Shown here one piece after another: positions 55,198-64,000 of a stretch of DNA of 64,000 nt. The stretch comes from Bimuria novae-zelandiae CBS 107.79 (taxonomy: Eukaryota; Ascomycota; Dothideomycetes; Pleosporales; Didymosphaeriaceae). The stretch is taken from positions 367,503-431,502 of the forward strand of contig ML976690.1 of NCBI GenBank assembly GCA_010015655.1, written 5' to 3'. Position 1 is the stretch's first letter; each line of letters opens with the position of its first letter. Both the position numbers and the translations under genes were made by a program. Under the pieces are notes generated by a model. The model made no database searches, was not told where the DNA came from, and was given only the letters and a program-made list of their open reading frames with translations.

Positions 55198-57278
55198 CAG
55201 TGGGGGGACAAAAAAACAGTTTTTTTAGGCCTTTTTAAAATGCTTATAACTAGATCAATAGCAGATCTCAAGTTGGGTGAAGTATATAATTTAAATGAAA
55301 AGGTTTTAAATATTTACTCTGAGATTTTAGTTTATTCTTAGTCAGCGAGATACAAATACAAGAATTTAGTAAATTTAGAACTTATTTCTTATGAAAATTT
55401 ACCTATTTATAACTTTTTATTAACCTATAGAAACCTACTAACATTACACTAGTCAAAATAGGCATTGGGCTAATTAGCTTTTTTAACATAAGTTTATTAT
55501 CTTAGTAATAAGTTATTAATAAGTTAAAAAAATGGTGTCTGCTTACATAATGTATAATTATGTAATAAATTATTAATTGTATAGTGTAAATTAATATCTT
55601 TTTATATATAGTCTCCTTATCTCCTATTTCCCCAAAATTTTGCCAAAATATCTTCCCAACTTTCTAAATATAAACAAGAAGTTTAACGTCTTTTAGAAGT
55701 TGATATCTCTATTTCTACTATTTCTACTTTTCTTAAAAGGCCTAAATATAGTATCTATAATACTATTTATCGAATAAAAGAAAAAATGTGTTTAAAAATA
55801 ATAATACAGTCTAAAAAGATAGACTAAAAAAGATATCTTTAAGAGACTTAAGAGTTATTAATGGGGACTTAAAAAAGTCCCAAAAAATTAAATAAAAGAC
55901 TATTATATAAGCATAGCCCAAATCTCTCTATTAAAAGTTTCCAGTGACTTTTAAAAAAGGATGAATACAAGACAAAGACCTTAATATAAAAACCTCTTAT
56001 AAATAAGAAAAAAGCTAAGACTAGGCTAAATTTCGCCAAGACTTAACAAAATAATATTAAAAATATTAACTTAAATAAAGTAGTATTTTCTGATGAGTCA
56101 GCAATTAAAACAGGTCACGGGTCTAGGACAGAATACTATAGAATAAGAAAAAGTTCTATAGTAAATTCTAAAATTGTGGATACCCGCAACAAAAGTAAAT
56201 CCATTAACATTCTAATTTATTGAAATTATAGAGAAAAGGTCTGCGGATTTTCTTATAATTTTAATTTTTTAATACTAACTTAGTTATAGCCCTCAATATT
56301 GTTATTTAAGTATAGGAATTAATTTAGACGGGGGGAAGATTTAAATTAGTTGTTAATAAAACGTCTAAAATAACGTTTAGTTTTAGTAATAAGGATTGTA
56401 TTAACAGGATTTTAAATCCTATTATTAAACTATTAATAAAAAGGCGTAAGTATAAACTCTCTCTTTGTTTTTTCATTTTAATATTTTATTTATATATAAC
56501 TATATATTATATATATTTATAATATTATGAGATACTTTAGGCTAATGACTATATTATATATTGGAAATCTTAACAGGATAATTCACCTCACTACAAAACC
56601 TCTAATATTTTATGGTAGTTTTAAAGAAATAACGTTAGGCTTTCCGCTTATTCTCCCTATTAAGCTAATATAGTACTAATTGAAAAAGTCTAGTTAGTAG
56701 TTAAAAAATAACCTAAATAAAAGGCCCAGGGTCTCTTTCGGTTTTAGTAATAACGAAAAAAGTATAGTCCTTTTTATTAAGACTATATATAAAACTTGGT
56801 GGGAAATACCGCAAAAGGTATTGGATAATTATATACTATCACTACGTAAACATTGGGTGACCTTAAAACAGGCTAAAGGGTGGTATACTAAGTACTAGTT
56901 AATATTTAAATAAATGAGTTTCTTTATCTTTTTTTAACTTGGTTTTAAAAATCTATATAAATAAAAACTTTATTAGTAAACCTATATTCAAATTTAATAT
57001 ATAAACCAGAAAAGCATTAAAGAAATATATATATAAGAATTTAACAATTTTATACGTTTAAAAAATATATAAGGCCTTGAGGTAGAGTAAAAAGTTTTGC
57101 CTAACTTCACTGAATTAACACATTTTTCCTATATTTACTAAGCATAAAGTGGATCTATAACTAGGCTTTCCTAGATGCTTTCTATAACTCTATATATTAC
57201 TTATAACTTTATCCTTATTATTGGCCAAGTCATTGAAGTTTACAAAAGGTACTTAAAATGATTTTTGTCCCCCCACTG
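55198..57278 (+). mobile_element. Tc1/mariner-type DNA transposon
   Basis: 2081 bp with inverted repeats CAGTGGGGGGACAAAAA at both ends and TA at 55196-55197 and 57279-57280. The interior is AT-rich, in contrast to its flanks. The plus strand encodes a degenerate DDE transposase. Confidence 0.93.
55620..56900 (+). pseudogene. Tc1/mariner transposase, degenerate
   Basis: The catalytic core is readable: FSDESAIKTGHGSRTEYYR near 56090-56150 carries the first Asp, and QDNSPHYKTSNILW near 56570-56620 the second. The third block reads RLSAYSPYQANIVLIEKV (Gln assumed at a stop) near 56640-56690, where SPDxNPIE is expected, so the third acidic residue is lost. The N-terminal DNA-binding part is unreadable beyond fragments. 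Frameshifts and stops make it inactive. It may once have been mobilised in trans. Confidence 0.8.
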
Positions 57279-57280
57279 TA

Positions 57281-58895
57281 TATCCATTGCGGACGCTGAC
57301 TCGGCCGTATTTTAGCTACTTCTTGTGCTAACTGAGACCATCGCTGCTGAAATAGAGCGTCTTTACACATCCGGAATCCTTCTGCCGCACCCCGCCGACC
57401 TACCAGTTCCCCAGCACGTGGAGTCGCGTCGCTCTATTCGCAACCCCGGTAGCGGAATGGACATGGCCGAGTTTCTCGTAGGCCTCCAGCGCCGGCCGTA
57501 GACCAGTGGGTACTGGCCCTCTATGCAATCGAACATCTTCTGATACCTGCAGACATTGACTCGAAACGTTCGGCCTCTACCTAGGTACTATTCCGCGTCC
57601 GCTCGTTCATCTTTCCGGGTCTGCCCGCACTTCTCGATCTTATGGCATGCAACGGCAGGCAGCTCGATTTTCTTCTCTACCGAGCATGTCCCAATCGTGA
57701 AGATACGAGGTCATTCAAGACAGTTTTATTTAAACTTGTCTTAGTTCTATGTGTTACCCCTGGACGAGAGATACAGTGGTCGACTGCATCTACTCTGTAC
57801 GTGCACGGCCGACCATACAAAGACTGTCACGGTTTGGAGTCTCCCTTTCCCCACTTGCAGTGGCGCCTCACCTGTGTTGAGATGCGACTACCCATCCTAC
57901 ACTAGCGCTGTTTACAGCCACTCATGTATACCTACTGTTCGTAGCTTCACCCAATACAACAACAAGTACAATTCTCAATTTCTTCCTTATGCGTATGGAT
58001 CACTAGCTCTCACAAAGACACAGTGTCGTAATGGAATGATAAATTGTCGCGGTGCGCAGAGCGGACAGTACACAGTGAAAAGATTATGGGATTGAACTGA
58101 GGTTGTACTATCTAGGAGCTACAGAAGGTATAGGTGCACAGGCACAAATAACGCTAGTCCTAGATAGGTGGAAGGTAATTCATAACCACGTTATGGTAGG
58201 AGCAACTATCCTGTAAGGTAAGAGCCATAAACCGCGACATACATTATAGCTTAATAGCGCGCACAGGGGTGACGAAGTGGCCGGAGGAACGGGCGGACAG
58301 CGTGTGAGGGTGAGCGTAAGCGTGTAACTAGGCGATCTGATGGGTTGGGGTTTATTACCGCCATGGTGTGAGATACGAGGGCTGCTCTAAAAGATAACAG
58401 GGGAGTCGAGCGTGGAGACAAAAGGGAGCACATAGAAGAAGCCCAATAGGCGGATGTCACTGGTTCAAAGCTCGGAGCCAGAGAGTTCCTGGAGACGGAT
58501 TCATCAGCTTAGAGGATTTGGCGGAAATGGATTGATCAGGTCGGACAAGGGAACATATTCGATGTTTATGCTTTGGTTTATCTCCGTACGAAGCCATAGT
58601 TATCATGGGCAACTCATTGGGACAGGATGCGCCGCGTGACAGTGGGTAAAGTTGTAGGCTGATGGCAGCTAAGCTTCATGCACACGGTGCGAGGTCAAGA
58701 ATATCAGACAGGCAGCTTGCAAACTATTTCCCGACAACAAAGAGTTCGAAATGAACGACAGTGGACTCAACAAGCTCTTATATCACCTAGGTTCCTTCGG
58801 TAGGCTCACAACAAGGTCACCCAACACGCTAGTAAAATGGGAACAAGTGAACGATTTTCCATTCAACGTATAGAAATTTCAATTCGTAAGCTACA
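57281..58895. other. Intergenic region with a short coding-like remnant
   Basis: From 57283 to 57500 the plus strand has a protein-like frame (LTETIAAEIERLYTSGILLP, SGMDMAEFLVGLQRRP then stop), broken on its left by the mariner element. It could be the 3' end of a gene whose upstream part lies before 55196, although frames do not join simply after removing the element. The rest shows no gene. Confidence 0.35.
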
Positions 58896-60291
58896 TTAAC
58901 TGTTAGGCAAAGTCGATATCACCGCGCTAGGTGACACGGATGGTATGGTTGAGCCAGGCGGCATCATGATGACAGGCGCGGGTGGGATGGAGATGAAGAC
59001 CACCATCACGGCCAAGAATCTAGGTTCCCGTTAGCTGGGCATCAGGCTAGCACCATTAGGTTCGAACAGGCTTACGCGGCGGTCGCTGTAAAGATATCGG
59101 TGTTTTTTCTCACGCCTTGCGTCAATACAACCAGGCCCAAGGCGAAGACTAACGTGAAACCAGCGAGACACAGGAGCAGAGCTTTGAGGCCACGAAGTTG
59201 CGATAAGACTGATATGGCAACGACCGGCAACAGACACGCGACAATAGTTGAGATTCCAGACGTCCATCTCAGTGCGCTGTTCTCCGACCAAGACACTAAC
59301 GTTTCCTCTTTTCTTACTTTGGCTGCCCAAGGCGCTACGGATGCTTTTGAATTCTTTGGATCGTTGCCTACGGTTTGCTCTATATCGCTTGATTTTCGAT
59401 TAGCCTTGCGCTTCTTCGTGAGAGCCCTACGGAATGGTGTCAATTCCGTGGCCAACCAGTGCGTCAGACCGTCTATCTGACTCTGAGGTGCAGTAAGTGC
59501 TAGATCTGGATCACGCTTGCTTTTGGCAGGTCCCCGCAACGATAGCAGACCCCAGAGAAGCTTCCTGAATTGAGACCAGAGACTTCCTAGGTCATCATCG
59601 GAGTTTTTCTGTAATAGACCCCACGTGCTCACAGGCCCGTTTTGATCACGGATTTTGAAATTGCCATAGCGCTCATGGCGGATCCACTTCCGCAGAGTGC
59701 GCATATTGAAAGGTTCGGGGTCTGGCAATGCACAAATCTGAGAGTACTGTAGCAATGCCTCATCTGATCTGCTATCAACAGCCATCGCTATTTTATTCTC
59801 GGAGATTGTTTGAACTCACTGTATTCTTTCAAAGCTCTTCTGATTTCTTTCATCGTTTGATATTGCTCCGATTTCAGCCCGTCGTTCACGAGGTCGTCGG
59901 CATACTCGGCGTAGCTTTTGCCGTCAAACTTGTCGGCATACTCCAACTCGTGAAGCCTCCGCCGGAGACTATTGAGCTCGCACTGGTAATACAACAAGCT
60001 TTTGACATTCAAGTCTCTGAATCGAGGGAATGCTGCGAAGTCGGGAGTTTTCGCCATCAACTGGGCTAACTGGGGCCATCCTTGCACGGAATCCTCTGGA
60101 AGATCGTTTCTATTGCTGCCATTATCATCGGCATCGTCCTCAGCGATATCATCGTCGCTGTCTGCTTCGGCTGATTCGGGCTGTGCAAAGCGCTCTGAAG
60201 CGTGAGTTGGGATCGAGCTGCCAGATGATGTAGACGAGGCTGGGCGATTCGGATGGGCTAGACGATCGGAACTCGAAGCTTGTTCTTGCAT
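58896..60291 (-). CDS. DUF6594 family membrane protein
   Basis: Fungal family of unknown function with C-terminal membrane helices. Exons are 60291-59820, 59763-59076 and 59019-58896 (two 56-bp GT-AG introns), giving 427 residues. Residues 1-70 are low-complexity and acidic (SDDDIAEDDADD). The domain opens at GWPQLAQLMAKTPDFAAFPRF and continues RDLNVKSLLYYQCELNSLRR. Intron 1 joins RRALKEY to NEALLQYSQ. After a basic stretch (KKRKANRKSS), three hydrophobic segments lie at about 327-346, 349-371 and 383-400. Intron 2 falls inside the third; splicing restores ATAAFLAVMVVFIS, as the family requires, where the unspliced frame would stop early. The acceptor of intron 1 was chosen to keep frame (CAG at 59764-59766, not the CAG 6 bp upstream). 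Confidence 0.88.
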
Positions 60292-60811
60292 CTTTCACAT
60301 AGGTATATATGATCGTAAATGCATGTGCAGCGAAGGTTTTGCGCCTACGTTCGTCGAAAGATGTGTAACCAGCTTCACCCTCGGGCTATATAATATCGTC
60401 ACTTCTCGCCTGCCAAATTATGAGTGCAGCTTTGTGCATACTCCGGAGTTAGATTCCTGTGGTTGGACCGTGAGGCACGTTCGGCGCTTCAGCTCGCAGG
60501 GGTTTCACCCGCAGGCGCATACAATTGGTGCCACACGCATGCACACCGCTTCATAATGATATTCAGCTCAGACAAACTCTTAGCCACGCGCCAAAGCCCC
60601 AGCATATGAACACGAGCCTTGGCGCCCCCAACTGGATCCTGCTAGCGCCAGCCTGCTCAACCTTTCTACCTTTCTACCCACCGTTGATACTTCGAACTTT
60701 CTGCGAAAATCAAAGCGGGAGATCGAGCTTTGACAGTAACGTCTACTGGATTGATGTGATACCTAGAAAATCGGGCGAGGTTCTTGACATGTTGACAAGG
60801 AGACAGCAATC
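60292..60811. other. Divergent intergenic region
   Basis: 520 bp between the start codons of the DUF6594 gene (minus) and the retropepsin-like gene (plus), presumably holding both promoters. Only short overlapping frames are present. Confidence 0.6.
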
Positions 60812-62753
60812 ATGGCCAAACAGGATAAAAACTTATCTATGGTAGTTCCTCGGAACCGCGAATCTTTTGTAATCGAAGAAATGATTGTCGAAGACCCCGA
60901 GGCAATACCTGCGGGTATCAAGCGCCGAAGCACACATGTTGCTGTTGCGAAACTAACCTGGATGGACGCTCTTAAAGTTGCTTTGATGGGGCCAAAGAGC
61001 TTAAGGCAAAAGTTGGCTGCCAATGTTGAATGGGCAGAGGTGGAAGACTCCAGTACAGATGTATGATACACTGTCCTCAAACGAATGAAAGTCAAATGAG
61101 TGACCGATTATAGGCTTTCGACGAAGGAGTGAGCCCTTACACACTCACGGTGTCCATATACAAACACGAGTCAACTGAACATATTCTGGCGCGTTGCGTC
61201 CTCGACACTGCATCCATCATAGGCAATATCATATCCGCCGACCTTGCGCGTCGACTTGGCTTCGGTAATGACGACTTCAAGCCCTTGAATCGAAGCGAGC
61301 AGACCTCGGTGGACCTAACGGGATCCTCAGTGCAGTTTCTAGGCGCTATTTTGATTTCATGGTTTCATAACACCAGTCCGAGAGTGTTCCGGAACATGCG
61401 CTGCCTGGTGTCTGAAAGACTAGCGGTCGATTTGGTGGTAGGCACACGGACGATCATACAAAACAATCTCCTTACGCCTCAGAATGAGGCGTTTAGCTCT
61501 TCCCGTCTTAAACAAGGTCACGGTCTTACACGTTCAGAAGCACATGAGGCACCATCAGCACCCCCTCCATTAGATATCATCCAACCGTCTCCTCCTTCGC
61601 AAATAGGCCATTTCACTCAAAGCACAGAAGAAAATCAAACTCGCATAGATCTAGGATCAACACAATCCTCGCAGCGTCCTAAATCACCTGGTTCTTCGAA
61701 AACGTCTACACCTCCCATCTCTTCCCACGCGCCCACATCCTCGCAATCGCCCCCGGATCTTACAAAGACAAAGCCGACTGAACATTTGAATCAAGAGAAA
61801 CCATCTCATTTGGAACCTGCTACAGATGAACTTAGTGAACCAATTCCACGCCCCGGGTTCCAAGATCTACATATCGCACCTTCTCTGCATGTTGACGTGA
61901 CCAATCACGTCCCTGATCGTCAGACTCGCAAGCATGGTGCTTTGTACGACAGGTTCAACATTCTTCTCACGCGCAAACTACCTATAGTAATGGTTCGCCC
62001 TACGATGGGTATAACCATAGGTACAGCATACAGAGACTTGCCATTGGAATCGGGTAAGTACCACGACACCTACCGCATCGGCAAAGCACTGAACGACCAT
62101 ATAGACCCCCTTCAGGAAAACCTTGCTTGCGAAGTAGCAATCCATGAGACAAAGGTAAAAAACGCCCTTAACGCAGTATCGAGGGCCGAAAAAGGAAGTG
62201 TGCGATATAAAGAAGCAAAAGCCTCATTAAAGAAGAAAAGAAGAGCGCTTGAGTGTGTCGAGATAGAATTCGAGCTGTACGAAATTGACATGGCATTATC
62301 GAAGGCCATGTCGGACAGATCCGTCAAAGCCTTTAAAAACAGGAGGAAAGAGTTGCTGGCGCAGCTGGCACCTATAAATCAGCAGACCGGCCAGTGAAAT
62401 TTCCTGATCCTATTGGCTTTTCAGCTGCTGATGTCTAGACAGACACAAATAGAAAGGTACTCGTTGAAAAGATAGCAGACCTCGAAACCAAAGGGAAAGC
62501 AGTTCCACCAACGGCGGACACGACTGAAGAGAGGGTATCAACAGTAGGCTTGCAGAATGTCGCGCAGGAGGCGACTAAGGGGGTCTCGGAAAAGCTTCAA
62601 GAGGCACTTCGGGCTGCTAAATGGAAACTTGAACTCTACGACATCCACGTCACGCTGCAGAAGAAGAATTTGGAGTGGACAGAGAAGGCACTCAGAGATC
62701 AAAAGAAGAGCCTAGAAGAGCAACTGGCCATCAGAAGTAAGAGCTCAAAATAG
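60812..62753 (+). CDS. Retropepsin-like aspartic protease-fold protein with coiled-coil tail
   Basis: Exons 60812-61060, 61114-62393 and 62453-62753 (introns 53 and 59 bp) give 609 residues. Residues 84-190 look like a retroviral-type protease fold: RCVLDTASIIGNIISADLARRLGF with Asp114 in DTAS (usual DTG/DSG), then MRCLVSERLAVDLVVGTRTI, matching the family's later hydrophobic strand. Residues about 210-340 are Ser/Pro-rich. A second conserved-looking block (RFNILLTRKLPIVMVRPTMG) precedes two related Lys/Glu-rich helical repeats at about 466-501 and 562-603. A frame starting with GTG at 61129 misses exon 1; splicing at 61061/61113 joins SSTD to AFDEGVSPYTL in phase. The second intron is less certain. 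No RT or LTR is nearby, so it reads as a cellular gene. Catalytic activity is uncertain. Confidence 0.7.
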
Positions 62754-62973
62754 AGATGAACACAAGATTTATTTGTATGCGTCTTGAAGACGATAAGTCA
62801 ACCTTTGCCTTCGCTTGATGTCATTGAGCTGCCCTAGCTTTCTCAACGAGGACGAATCCGCCCTAGATGCAGCCGCCTGTTTGTAACCTTAGGTAATATC
62901 CACACATTTTCCGTCACCCCCCAGCTCGTGTACAACGACATTAGCAACAAGTGTCGAGCGATACTTAGTTTGA

Positions 62974-63134
62974 CAGCGCTGCCAACGAACCGTACTCTTG
63001 GCGTACGGCTCGTGGTTCCGTACCGTGCACGTGCCACACGCTGGTCTTTTTCTCTCTTAAAGACTGTCAAGTGAACTGTGCACGGTACGGAATCACGAGC
63101 CGTACGCCAAGAATACAGTTCGTTGGCTGCGCTG
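62974..63134. mobile_element. hAT-type MITE, 161 bp fold-back
   Basis: Two 57-bp arms (62974-63030 and 63078-63134) pair with about four mismatches around a 47-bp loop. Ends are CAGCGC...GCGCTG, and TAGTTTGA flanks both sides (62966-62973 and 63135-63142). CAG ends with an 8-bp duplication point to hAT mobilisation. It has no coding capacity and lies in the promoter-distal space between two genes. Confidence 0.85.
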
Positions 63135-63290
63135 TAGTTTGACTTTCTCCCTCATGTCCAAGGCTCATCTTATCAGCGGCAGTCTGCTTCTCTTCATATA
63201 AAATTGCGACGCACCATATACACCATTGATTTGAGATTGCATTCTTAAGTAAAAATGACTTTCAAAAATCGATGTCGGACCACGCGTTAT

Positions 63291-63950
63291 TCAATGTCCG
63301 CTCCCAGTCTCCGGCTTCCAATTCAGATCGTCCCTCAATAAAATATAAAACCCCAACGGACAGATCACATCACTCTGCTTAACCTCAAGCCACGTGTCCT
63401 TCGAGCACAGACTCCCGCTCACCGTAACCGGCGGCTGAATGTACGACGGGATTCCGCAAGGCGACGAATTAACCACATAAGAGTGTCCAGGCAGCATCAC
63501 CTTCGGCGGATTCGGCGGGCTCGATCCAGCGGCTGGCTTATTCGCGTACGTAGTGATGCCTTCCTTTGCGCCTGCGCCGATCGCATAGCCGGTGAAGGTA
63601 AAGTGACTGGGTCCGTTAAACTTATACAGCAGCGGTGCCTGGAGAATTGAGGGAAAGTCGAAGAGGAGGCTGCGGATTTTTCCCTGGGTGGCAGCGGGGT
63701 CGAGATTAAGGTTGAAGATGGTGCAGTAGTCGTTTGGAGTGACCTTTGCCCAGGAAGATGAGGGGAAGGCTTTGTATGGCTGCTTGGCGGAGATTTGGAC
63801 CAGCGCTGAGGTGGATACGCTACCATACGGTAGTTTCCCGGAAGGTTGGAAGGGGTTCGTGGGGCATGTGAGGAAGTTGCGGCTGTCGAGCGAGGTGGAT
63901 GCTGCGGAAACAGTTGCCAGTAGGCTGATGAAAAGGGCGGAGGTCCACAT
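63291..63950 (-). CDS. Secreted But2-domain protein
   Basis: A single exon of 219 residues. A signal peptide (MWTSALFISLLATVSAAS) is followed by a domain resembling the fungal But2 C-terminal domain: VSTSALVQISAKQPYKAFPS, NDYCTIFNLNL, GPSHFTFTGYAIGAGA, TTYANKPAAGSSPPNPP, YVVNSSPCGIPSYIQPPVTV and CPLGFYILLRDD. The domain name comes from Schizosaccharomyces But2. In filamentous fungi it occurs mostly in small secreted or wall proteins of unknown role. Conserved Cys (CTIF, SPCGIP, GSLCS, ICPLG) suggest disulphides outside the cell. The ATG at 63950 gives an ideal signal sequence and is the only sensible start. It is small, secreted and cysteine-containing, so a role in surface or host interaction is possible but not shown. 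Confidence 0.88.
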   Translation of the reverse strand: MWTSALFISLLATVSAASTSLDSRNFLTCPTNPFQPSGKLPYGSVSTSALVQISAKQPYKAFPSSSWAKVTPNDYCTIFNLNLDPAATQGKIRSLLFDFPSILQAPLLYKFNGPSHFTFTGYAIGAGAKEGITTYANKPAAGSSPPNPPKVMLPGHSYVVNSSPCGIPSYIQPPVTVSGSLCSKDTWLEVKQSDVICPLGFYILLRDDLNWKPETGSGH

Positions 63951-64000
63951 GTTGATGGATTAGAAGGTTGAGCAGGATCAAGTTCGTGATGTCAGAACCT

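Noticed and set aside
61129..62397. Retropepsin-like gene starting at a GTG at 61129
   Set aside because: A eukaryotic gene would not start there. Splicing from the ATG at 60812 keeps phase and adds a sensible N-terminus.

Overview
This window looks like a filamentous ascomycete chromosome (Pezizomycotina, most likely Dothideomycetes; the class is inference). The coding genes have several introns of 46-109 bp with GTRNGT-type donors. They encode a eukaryotic phenylalanyl-tRNA synthetase beta subunit, a cell-wall-integrity MAPKK, a DUF6594 protein and a secreted But2-domain protein. About two thirds of the window is a transposon graveyard mutated by C-to-T and G-to-A changes at CpA/TpG, the signature of repeat-induced point mutation (RIP). 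Nearly every stop in the transposon frames is a TAA or TAG where CAA or CAG is expected, and zinc-binding Cys codons have become Tyr.

Layout. (1) 1-18.6 kb: a minus-strand Ty3/Gypsy element (H) split by a complete chromodomain Gypsy element (A, 1727-8967, TSD ATAAA), a complete Copia element (10145-15694) and a solo LTR (17657-18113, TSD AAAGG). (2) 18.6-22.3 kb: AT-rich sequence with three further LTR copies. (3) 22.4-32.0 kb: Gypsy element B, with a fold-back 5' end and a complete 3' LTR, carrying an hAT DNA transposon with a perfect 8-bp target duplication. (4) 32.5-39.1 kb: minus-strand Gypsy element C (TSD CGCGT), holding a solo LTR of the B family. (5) 39.3-43.5 kb: two pogo/Fot-type elements with different inverted repeats, abutting at one shared TA; the second contains a 710-base assembly gap. 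(6) 43.5-64 kb: gene-bearing sequence with FRS1-like, MKK1/2-like, DUF6594, retropepsin-like and But2 genes, plus a Tad-like LINE end, a mariner element and a small hAT-type MITE.

The strongest lead for something undescribed is an antisense gene in two distinct chromodomain Gypsy elements (7702-8280 in A, 27592-28209 in B). Each begins just inside the 3' end of the element, runs opposite to pol and overlaps the pol 3' end tail to tail. Each encodes a roughly 190-205-residue protein with a C-x2-C-x6-C-x8-C-x2-C-x6-C cluster (Zn2Cys6-like spacing) followed by charged, coiled-coil-like sequence and a GWSQA motif. Both copies are broken by RIP. The cluster spacing and the position in the element are the same in both, which suggests a conserved accessory protein of these retrotransposons.

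The cellular genes do not form a cluster or pathway. FRS1 and MKK share an orientation but have unrelated jobs (translation and stress signalling). Exon boundaries were set by reading frame, splice sites and family similarity recalled without a database search.
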